From an uncultured Acidiphilium sp. (GTDB lineage: Bacteria; Bacillota; Clostridia; Christensenellales; Borkfalkiaceae): a stretch of DNA of 64,000 bases. The translations under genes and the position numbers were made by a program. The stretch is from NCBI GenBank assembly GCA_902495325.1, contig CABUWK010000010.1:1-64000 (forward strand), written 5' to 3'. Positions 51,478 to 57,415 of the stretch are shown here, piece after piece (position 1 is the stretch's first letter; every line of letters starts with the position of its first letter). The notes below the pieces were generated by a model. That model was given only the letters and a program-made list of their open reading frames with translations, had not been told where the DNA came from and searched no databases.

Positions 51478-52548
51478 ATGACAGAGAGGAAAAAAATTAT
51501 ATTTTCTAATCTGCTGTCCCTGGTTCTCGGCATCGTTATCGGTGCCGGGAGTTTCGGGATAGTAAACAATGCCCGCAGGGCTCCGACTTTGCCCGAACAG
51601 GCAGTAACGCTCCCCGATTACGGCGGCGCGGTGCTCGGAGAAGTCCGGGAAAACGGCATTCAGATGATGAAAGCCGCAATTCCCGTCGAAGAATATGAAC
51701 TTTACGGCATAAGCACGCAGGCGGAAAAAGCCTATACGATTACGGCAACGGTAAAACCCGACGACGCTACGAATAAAAAAGTGAACTGGTCGTTATCTTT
51801 TGCGAATGCGGAATCTGCATGGGCGAAAGGCAAGAACGTTTCCGATTACGTTACCGTGTCGGCAAGCGGAACAACGAACAACGTAGCGGTGCTTACGTGT
51901 ATGAAAGCGTTCGGCGAACAAATTCTTTTAACGGCTACGTCGGACGATGATTCCGCGAAGTCGGCGGTTTGCACGGTAGATTACGCGCAAAAGGTAACAA
52001 ACGCAACTCTTTCGTTCGGTTCGCTTACGCTTGAAAACAAAGGGACCCTTTCGCCGAAGTTTCAGATAGCGGCAGACAAAACGGGGTTAGGCGGCAAGGC
52101 GGCTATCAGCTGCGTTTACGACGTTTATACGATCGCAGACACCTTTACCGTTTCCTACGAAGTCGATTATGCGGACATCGGAAAGGTGGGCGCAATGAAA
52201 GGCTCATATTCTTTCGAATCTATCGACGTGTTGGCGGACATGCTGGAAGACGGCGAAGAAATCTTTTTCGACACGTCTTTCTTTGAAGATATCGGCACGC
52301 AGGTGAAACTCTCTCCCACCATGGTGATAACGATCGGAAATAATTCGACGATTTACAGCGATTCGCAATTGCTTGAAGAGCTGTTTGAAGAAAAGGATGA
52401 GGGAGACGGAGATATTACGATCACCGCGACGATTCAAGGGAAATACAGCTCGTTTACCTTTACCGGTACGATCGCTTTCGATGATTACGTAAACGGCGGT
52501 TCGATCGCAAGCGTATCTTTGGGTAACGACAAAATCGTAATTTCGTAA
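51478..52548 (+). CDS. Single-pass surface protein with Ig-like domain, copy 2
   Basis: 356 residues, same architecture as its neighbour: membrane helix (about 10-28), acidic linker, then IPVEEYELYGISTQAEKAYTITATVKPDDATNKKVNWSLSF and KNVSDYVTVS. The C-terminal halves of the two paralogues have diverged strongly, as expected if that part meets a varying host receptor. 16 nt after copy 1; AAGGAG site. Confidence 0.75.
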   Translation: MTERKKIIFSNLLSLVLGIVIGAGSFGIVNNARRAPTLPEQAVTLPDYGGAVLGEVRENGIQMMKAAIPVEEYELYGISTQAEKAYTITATVKPDDATNKKVNWSLSFANAESAWAKGKNVSDYVTVSASGTTNNVAVLTCMKAFGEQILLTATSDDDSAKSAVCTVDYAQKVTNATLSFGSLTLENKGTLSPKFQIAADKTGLGGKAAISCVYDVYTIADTFTVSYEVDYADIGKVGAMKGSYSFESIDVLADMLEDGEEIFFDTSFFEDIGTQVKLSPTMVITIGNNSTIYSDSQLLEELFEEKDEGDGDITITATIQGKYSSFTFTGTIAFDDYVNGGSIASVSLGNDKIVIS

Positions 52549-52559
52549 GGCGGTGAACT

Positions 52560-53183
52560 ATGAGTAAATACAAAACGAACGGCGCAATCAACCGAATATC
52601 CCGTGCGATTACTTTTATTGTGGTCGTTTTGCTGTTGCTCGGTATCGTCGGGGTGTGTATACACTTATTCAATCGCCCGAACGGGATTTATCTTCGTTAC
52701 GGCGATACCGTAATAACGGATAAAACGAGTGGGATAACAGTTCCGCAGGGAGAATCGATCACTTTGCGGATCGATAATTCTGAGGACTGGGGCGCGTATT
52801 CCGTAACCGATTGCACGGTAACGATCGTTCCGAATGTGGATAGCGCGCACGACTTCGATTTTACCGTTGACGGCGATTCCTCCTCTTTTTCCGGTGAAAA
52901 AGATTTTACGGCGGCGTTTACCGATGATTATAACGGCAAAGGTCTGATGATTTCCGCAGACGGTGATTTTACGATAAAATATTCGGCAAGAACGGTTTCG
53001 GAAATGCTGAAAATAGTAAAAGGCGAGGAAATCACGCTTGAAAGCGATTATGCCCTTTCCGCATATCCGTACGTGGCGATTCAGGTCGTTTCGCCCGACG
53101 GCAAACAAAAAGTAACCGTTCCTCTTCTCCTGTATATTTCGGTTGACGGCGTAACGGTTGCGCCTGATGAGGTAATTTTCTGA
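52560..53183 (+). CDS. Single-pass membrane protein, 207 residues
   Basis: One N-terminal helix (about 17-39, AITFIVVVLLLLGIVGVCIHLF) and a beta-rich external domain (GDTVITDKTSGITVPQGESITLRID...). No family recognised. Its stop overlaps the next start (TGATG). Part of the surface-protein block. Confidence 0.7.
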   Translation: MSKYKTNGAINRISRAITFIVVVLLLLGIVGVCIHLFNRPNGIYLRYGDTVITDKTSGITVPQGESITLRIDNSEDWGAYSVTDCTVTIVPNVDSAHDFDFTVDGDSSSFSGEKDFTAAFTDDYNGKGLMISADGDFTIKYSARTVSEMLKIVKGEEITLESDYALSAYPYVAIQVVSPDGKQKVTVPLLLYISVDGVTVAPDEVIF

Positions 53184-54588
53184 TGAAAAAGACAATTTAC
53201 AAAATTCTGCAATTCGTTGCCGTTGCGGTTTTATGTGTGGTATCGGCGATAGGCGGGCAATTCAACTTGTCCGCCCTTCCCGTATACGCGGCAGGAACGG
53301 CTTATTCTTCCGTTATGGAAGATTTACGAAAAGATTCTTCTTTTGATTCATCGTATTATCCCGAGAGTGAAAGCGATTATTCTGTTCAGGTGATACAGCT
53401 TGCCGAAAGTGTTGATAAAGAACTTTTTGTTTATACATATCAACCGAGCGGGAATAAGGTTACCGCCTCATCTATCAATATTTCAACTACGATTAACGAC
53501 GATATATCTTTTTATAATTACAAGCTTGAGCTGTTAAGCGGGAGCGGAACATTGTTCAAGTATAAAGTTACGAATTTTACCGTAAAAGATGAAACTGTAA
53601 GGTATTATGCGATAAGTTCGGTTTATCGTCCGTTTGATAAGGATGTAGACAAAGAGGCAAGCGGCGACAACACCGTTACCGAAGTAAATTATGCGTTAAT
53701 AAACAATATTGTTTCGGTGAGATAAATGGCAAACCGTATGTGGATTGTATAGACATTGAAACAATTGAAATCACGGATAAATTTGTTGGGTTTGTCAGAT
53801 ACCCGGACGGATTCTGGTTGTTTAATGCAGGGGCTTGCGATAGCCATTTCGTAGCTTTTGATACGAATAAACCCATAGATAAACTTCTTGAAGCGGATGT
53901 ATATTATACAAAACAAAATATTTCTTATGACTATTTTAAGGGTGGAAATCCGTTTAAAACGGATTTCGGCGAATCTGAAACCGACAATTATGCGTCTTTA
54001 AGCTATAAGAAAAAAGTAGAATATACTGGTAGTGGTTTATTTAAATATTCATATGAATGGGATAGAATCCAAACCGTTGATGATTTTGTTGATAGTGTAA
54101 ACAGTGAAAGTGTTTATCATGGCGCGGTTATTGACGCAACTGTAGCTTCTAAGATTACAGATGAAGCTCTTGCTGAATTAAAGAACAATAAATGGGTATT
54201 GCGTTTTACTGAAACAAGCTTTACGGAATCTCCCAAAAGCGCAATGGGTGCAGGTACATATTATCATGCTGAATCGACGATGGTCGGGGATGTTACGATT
54301 CTTCGTTTAAAATTCGAAACGGACGGAGTTGTTTATAACTTGGGTGTAATCGACAATAAGCAATCGGGCGGCAAAGAACCGTCAAACAGTACCGAAACCG
54401 AAATTACGGTAACTAAAGACTTTGAGCGCCTTGTGCAAATCGTTCTCGGTGCGTTACTTTTGATTTTGTTGCTTGTGATTTTAACACCGATCCTGCCTTC
54501 GGTTATAAGCTTGGCGATAAAAATCGTTTTATTTCCGTTCAGACTTCTTGCCATGCTGTTTAAGGCAATATTCCACAAAAAGGAGTAA
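53183..54588 (+). pseudogene. Secreted protein with C-terminal membrane anchor, frameshifted (pIII-like candidate)
   Basis: Two frames form one protein of about 468 residues: a signal peptide (KILQFVAVAVLCVVSAIGG, cleavage near VYAAG), an external region, and a C-terminal anchor (about 40 hydrophobic residues, ending AMLFKAIFHKKE). The first frame stops at 53723; the second reads through 53701-53740 as NKQYCFGEINGKPYV and continues to 54588. A lost base near 53700 explains the break. N-terminal signal plus C-terminal anchor is the layout of filamentous-phage adsorption protein pIII; no sequence similarity is claimed. Confidence 0.7.
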
Positions 54589-54593
54589 GAAAC

Positions 54594-54638
54594 GTGAGAA
54601 GAAGAATTTTAAGAACACGCCTCAGAAAGCGGCGTTAA
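54594..54638 (+). CDS. 14-residue arginine-rich peptide
   Basis: GTG start with a strong AAGGAG 8 nt upstream, coding for a peptide with eight arginines and one lysine among 14 residues. So short that it may be chance, but the ribosome site is good and such basic peptides are common DNA-condensing phage products. Confidence 0.3.
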   Translation: MRRRILRTRLRKRR

Positions 54639-54661
54639 TAAACTTTCCTCTTAAAGGGAAA

Positions 54662-54750
54662 TTCCGCGTATGCGGTTCTGCTCCCTGCAAGGGTTATGAA
54701 AAAGACTGTCGTGCGGCAAAGAAACGCTCTTTCCCGTTCGGCAGTCAAAT
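54662..54750 (+). repeat. Dual-hairpin leader, copy 1, with extra long hairpin
   Basis: CCGC-GTAT-GCGG, linker TTCTGCT, CCCT-GCA-AGGG, then TTATGA. A further imperfect stem of about 11 bp follows (CTGTCGTGCGG against CCGTTCGGCAG) with an AAAG/CTTT tip. It precedes the 117-residue gene. Confidence 0.65.
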
Positions 54751-54765
54751 AAACAAAGGATATTT

Positions 54766-55119
54766 ATGACAAAGAAAGAGAAACCCAAATTTCATTGTAA
54801 GTCGGAAGCACAGAAAAAGGTTATTGCTAAAAACTATGCAAGAAAGAAAGACGGCAGGATTGAAGCTCCGTATCCGCATTTTCGGTATTATAGGAAATCA
54901 AAACACCCCACTCTGATCGTCGGTGAACAGCCTGTCGATGAATACAAATATCGCAAGGTTATGCACGGAGAGAAGGACGGAAACCGAAATAACGAAGTCG
55001 TTTATCCTAATCCGGATAAACGAGATCCGAAGCCTATGCACATCGGGAAACGGGTACGGCATGACAAAAAGAAAAATTTTGAAGATCGTCCGCTCCCTTG
55101 GAAATATCCTAAAAAATGA
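54766..55119 (+). CDS. Hypothetical basic protein, 117 residues
   Basis: Very rich in lysine and arginine (KKEKPKFHCKSEAQKKVIAK, KKDGRIEAPYPHFRYYRKSK) with conserved IGKRVRHDKK and a final PLPWKYPKK. A second, broken copy lies at 56261-56613, with the same flanking sequences, so it was duplicated with its surroundings. Function unknown. Confidence 0.7.
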   Translation: MTKKEKPKFHCKSEAQKKVIAKNYARKKDGRIEAPYPHFRYYRKSKHPTLIVGEQPVDEYKYRKVMHGEKDGNRNNEVVYPNPDKRDPKPMHIGKRVRHDKKKNFEDRPLPWKYPKK

Positions 55120-55122
55120 CAT

Positions 55123-55185
55123 AAAAAAAGTAGCGTCCGCAAGAAGCATTATCTTCTCGCAATGGGTCATTGCAACCACGCTACT
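55123..55185 (-). ncRNA. Small RNA 1, antisense strand of the element
   Basis: About 63 nt, bounded by a SigA promoter and by AGTAGCGT/ACGCTACT pairing directly followed by seven Ts, so the molecule ends as an intrinsic terminator. Inside are two hairpins: GCAATG/CATTGC and AGAAG/CTTCT. Its homologue at 56637 keeps the closing stem through a compensatory change. It lies just past the 117-residue gene on the other strand. Confidence 0.7.
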
Positions 55186-55191
55186 GTAGTT

Positions 55192-55220
55192 ATTATATTA
55201 AATTCGGGTTTTAATGTCAA
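55192..55220 (-). promoter_or_regulatory. SigA promoter of small RNA 1
   Basis: TTGACA and TATAAT, both perfect, 17-nt spacer. Confidence 0.85.
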
Positions 55221-55254
55221 GTAAAAATAGGATGTTACGGCAAAATGGGTAAAA

Positions 55255-55272
55255 TTGAAAGTACACTTTCAA
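55255..55272. repeat. 18-bp palindrome, copy 1
   Basis: TTGAAAGTACACTTTCAA, a perfect inverted repeat apart from the central AC. Two further copies are at 56759 and 62366. Candidate protein-binding or transposase site. Confidence 0.7.
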
Positions 55273-55290
55273 AAGGACGGTAGACACAAG

Positions 55291-55680
55291 ATGAATCGGA
55301 AAGAGTATTCGATTTTAGGCGGCATATTCCCGAAGCTGAACAAAACGGCACAGCGGGCAATTATTCGTCAGATCATGAAAGACGGCGATTTGGATTACTG
55401 TCAAACGCTCGTCGTTTTGTCTTTCTTCATTCGCAAGTCGGCATTACCGCGATCGGAAAAGGCGCGTTTGTCCCGTTGCTTTCCTCGCTGTCTGAAGATG
55501 AAATGCGTTGCCTATTGCAAGGAATATAAAATCGGGATCGCTCGTGAAAAAACAACGTTTCGTTATCGTTACCGCCCCGAATGGATAAACGACGAAGAAG
55601 ATCGGGAATATTACACGGCATGCCTGTATTCCAGGCGCGGGACGCTGAAATATCTGTTTCACGCCCTACGGTGCGTTTAA
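55291..55680 (+). CDS. Hypothetical protein, possibly frameshifted
   Basis: 129 residues from the ATG (MNRKEYSILGGIFPKLNK...). The N-terminal half looks like a real helical protein. Beyond about residue 50 the -1 frame (VGITAIGKGAFVPLLSSLSE) looks more protein-like and would stop at 55529, so a lost base near 55435 is possible. The ribosome site is far from the ATG. Function unknown. Confidence 0.5.
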   Translation: MNRKEYSILGGIFPKLNKTAQRAIIRQIMKDGDLDYCQTLVVLSFFIRKSALPRSEKARLSRCFPRCLKMKCVAYCKEYKIGIAREKTTFRYRYRPEWINDEEDREYYTACLYSRRGTLKYLFHALRCV

Positions 55681-55710
55681 TGGTGAAACAACTTCCTTCT
55701 TAAAGGGAAA

Positions 55711-55747
55711 TTCCGCGAAGCGGTTCTGTTCCATGCAAGGGTTATAA
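55711..55747 (+). repeat. Dual-hairpin leader, copy 2
   Basis: CCGC-GAA-GCGG, linker TTCTGTT, CCAT-GCA-AGGG (one mispair), TTATAA. It is followed by a TGCCGGACG/CGTTCGGCA hairpin with a GGAA/TTCC tip, the counterpart of the long hairpin in copy 1. No plus-strand gene follows it. Confidence 0.6.
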
Positions 55748-55801
55748 AAAGGCTGCCGGACGATAGGAATCATGTTCCCCACCGTTCGGCATGATAACAG
55801 G

Positions 55802-56044
55802 TTATAAATCGGAAATGAATTTATCTCTGTTTGAATGTCTTGACTTGGCAGTGTGGATATTCTTTTTCAGATTTTTCTGATAAATTTCTGTTCCGTTTAT
55901 ATATTTTCCATTTTTGCGGGCGCGTTTCATTGCTTTTCCCGTTTGTTCGTAGGATTTTTCTTTTGCTTTGTTTAAATCGTGTTGTAACTGAAAATCATTG
56001 CAATTTCTCGCGAAAAGTTTGAGCCATGCAAAAAGTAAACTCAT
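55802..56044 (-). CDS. 80-residue lysine-rich protein, only minus-strand gene of the element
   Basis: A perfect AAGGAGGT ribosome site and a consensus promoter support it. Product: hydrophobic start MSLLFAWLKLFARN, then a helical lysine/arginine-rich body (KAKEKSYEQTGKAMKRARKNGK). No helix-turn-helix is evident. Opposite orientation to the rest of the element is typical of phage repressors, immunity proteins or toxin/antitoxin genes; none can be assigned. Confidence 0.75.
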   Translation of the reverse strand: MSLLFAWLKLFARNCNDFQLQHDLNKAKEKSYEQTGKAMKRARKNGKYINGTEIYQKNLKKNIHTAKSRHSNRDKFISDL

Positions 56045-56052
56045 AGTGGCAT

Positions 56053-56108
56053 ACCTCCTTATTTTATTTCAAATTTGCGGTTTGATAAAAGCATTATAGC
56101 ATGAAATA
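56053..56108. promoter_or_regulatory. Inverted repeat around the minus-strand promoter
   Basis: CCTTATTTTATTTCA and TGAAATAAGG flank the -10 region (inverted TTATTTCA/TGAAATAA, about 30 bp apart). Candidate operator for autoregulation. Confidence 0.4.
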
Positions 56109-56122
56109 AGGCGGTATGTCAA
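56093..56122 (-). promoter_or_regulatory. SigA promoter of the 80-residue gene
   Basis: TTGACA and TATAAT, both perfect, 18-nt spacer, about 50 nt upstream of the start codon. Confidence 0.85.
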
Positions 56123-56205
56123 CGCTATGTTTTATTACGAAGCACATACAATGTCTAAAGGAAACGCCTTATAAAAAGGCGTAAATGATTCCTTTATATG
56201 CACTA

Positions 56206-56242
56206 TTCCGCGTATGCGGTTCTGTTCCCTGCAAGGGTTATA
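56206..56242 (+). repeat. Dual-hairpin leader, copy 3
   Basis: CCGC-GTAT-GCGG, linker TTCTGTT, CCCT-GCA-AGGG, TTATAG; the long third hairpin is absent and the broken copy of the 117-residue gene starts 18 nt later. Confidence 0.65.
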
Positions 56243-56260
56243 GATAAATAAAGGATAATT

Positions 56261-56613
56261 ATGACAAAGAAAGAGAAACCAAAATTTCATTGTAAATCGG
56301 AAGCGCAGAAAAAGGCAATTGCTAAAAGCTACATAAGAAAGAAAAGCGGCAGGATTGAAGCTCCGTATCCGCATTTCCGGTATTACAGGAAATCAAACCT
56401 CCCGCTCTGATCGTCGGCGAACAGCCTGTCGACGAATACAAATATCGCAAGGTTACACACAGCGAACGGGACGGCAGACATCTAAATGAAAAGATTTATC
56501 CGAACCCGAATCCACAGGATGAACAACCTATGTATATAGGAAAACGAACTCGCCACGATAAAAAGGATAGTTTTGAGGACAAGCCTTTACCGTGGAAATA
56601 TCCTAAAAAATAG
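56261..56613 (+). pseudogene. Broken second copy of the 117-residue basic protein gene
   Basis: The reading KPKFHCKSEAQKKAIAKSY...YPHFRYYRKSN follows the first copy, then stops at a TGA near 56408 because one base is missing where copy 1 has AAACACCCC. The next frame continues the homology (IVGEQPVDEYKYRKV, IGKRTRHDKK, LPWKYPKK) to a stop at 56613. Most amino-acid differences before and after the break are conservative, so the frameshift is recent. Confidence 0.85.
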
Positions 56614-56636
56614 CATAAAAAAAGAAGCGACCCACG

Positions 56637-56689
56637 GGCTAAGCTATTGCCGCCCATTCATGTCCACCTAACGGTTTCTACGCTTCTTT
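56637..56689 (-). ncRNA. Small RNA 2, paralogue of small RNA 1
   Basis: About 53 nt: promoter, then a closing stem AAGAAGCG/CGCTTCTT directly followed by seven Ts on the minus strand. Compared with small RNA 1 the stem changes from GTAGCG to GAAGCG with the partner changing from CGCTAC to CGCTTC, which keeps pairing. The interior is different in sequence. Same position relative to the (broken) 117-residue gene. Confidence 0.65.
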
Positions 56690-56695
56690 GCGATT

Positions 56696-56724
56696 ATTAT
56701 AATTGATTCAGATTATAAAGTCAA
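56696..56724 (-). promoter_or_regulatory. SigA promoter of small RNA 2
   Basis: TTGACT and TATAAT, 17-nt spacer, at the same relative position as the promoter of small RNA 1. Confidence 0.8.
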
Positions 56725-56758
56725 GCAAAAACAGGGAATTGCGGCAAAACGGATAAAA

Positions 56759-56776
56759 TTGAAAATACACTTTCAA
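56759..56776. repeat. 18-bp palindrome, copy 2
   Basis: TTGAAAATACACTTTCAA, one mismatch from perfect symmetry. It lies upstream of the next gene as copy 1 does upstream of the 129-residue gene. Confidence 0.65.
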
Positions 56777-56794
56777 AAAAGGACGGTAAACGGT

Positions 56795-57082
56795 ATGATA
56801 TTAACACCCGAAAACGTATTACAGGAATTGGAAAAGAAGTACAACGAGCACAAAGGCGCGTTTAACGAAGATTTTGCGATCGACTTATCTTTTTATATGG
56901 ATTTTGCCATATCGCGGAAAGATATCAACCTTGTAAAGGCGGTTCATGATAAACTTATTTCTCTTCTGATGAAAGATTCGGATACATATAAAAATTTTCT
57001 CCGCAAGCATTTCGGCAGTTCCCGACACGATGACAGTGCAGACAAAGGGGATCAAGAAAAATGTTACGGCACTATTACATAA
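56795..57082 (+). CDS. Hypothetical protein, 95 residues
   Basis: Helical soluble protein beginning MILTPENVLQELEKKYNEHK, with ISRKDINLVKAVHDKLISLLMKD; acidic/basic C-terminus. AAGGA about 12 nt upstream. It overlaps the next gene by 22 nt. No family recognised. Confidence 0.65.
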   Translation: MILTPENVLQELEKKYNEHKGAFNEDFAIDLSFYMDFAISRKDINLVKAVHDKLISLLMKDSDTYKNFLRKHFGSSRHDDSADKGDQEKCYGTIT

Positions 57083-57303
57083 CGCTATGCGGCAGTCATT
57101 TCGGCGAATACGTGGATATTTATGCCACGGATAAAGAGACAGCGGGAACTCTTGCGGAAAAGAAATACGGCACTTTCAATGTCTCCACCGTATACACGGA
57201 AAAGGCATGGGCGAAGAGGTACACGAAGCGATTCAGATATCTCGGCAAGATCGAGAACAGCGAAGAAAAAGAATATTTAAGACGGCATAAAATCAGCTTT
57301 TGA
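57061..57303 (+). CDS. Hypothetical protein, 80 residues
   Basis: MLRHYYITLCGSHFGEYVDIYATDKE... a small alpha/beta protein with a basic end (YLRRHKISF). Similar in feel to the 45-residue protein at 49060 (MKRYLIYEIYINGKY). Unknown function. Confidence 0.65.
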   Translation: MLRHYYITLCGSHFGEYVDIYATDKETAGTLAEKKYGTFNVSTVYTEKAWAKRYTKRFRYLGKIENSEEKEYLRRHKISF

Positions 57304-57322
57304 GGAGAGGAAGGCAAACGAA

Positions 57323-57415
57323 ATGCAAACGTTTAAAAGGATACTGAAAGTATTGCTCGGCATCGTAATTGTTTTAATCATCGGCTACTTTATTTACACG
57401 GGGACGAAGGTATGA
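57323..57415 (+). CDS. 30-residue single-helix membrane protein
   Basis: AGGAAGG precedes the ATG. The product has a basic N-terminus (MQTFKRILK), one strongly hydrophobic helix (VLLGIVIVLIIGYFIY) and a short polar end. The stop overlaps the start of the membrane ATPase gene as ATGA. Size and topology match filamentous-phage minor coat proteins pVII/pIX (about 32 residues) or a coat subunit; that role is inference. Confidence 0.6.
   Translation: MQTFKRILKVLLGIVIVLIIGYFIYTGTKV

Noticed and set aside
52945..53185. Further CTGATGA sequences as extra hammerheads
   Set aside because: The occurrences near 52945 and 53165 lack a following stem-GAAA and a matching cleavage triplet.
55123..56689. 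Small RNAs as tRNA-like genes or type III antitoxin repeats
   Set aside because: They have a 7-8 bp closing stem but no T-loop or anticodon arm, and there is no tandem repeat array or recognisable toxin gene beside them.
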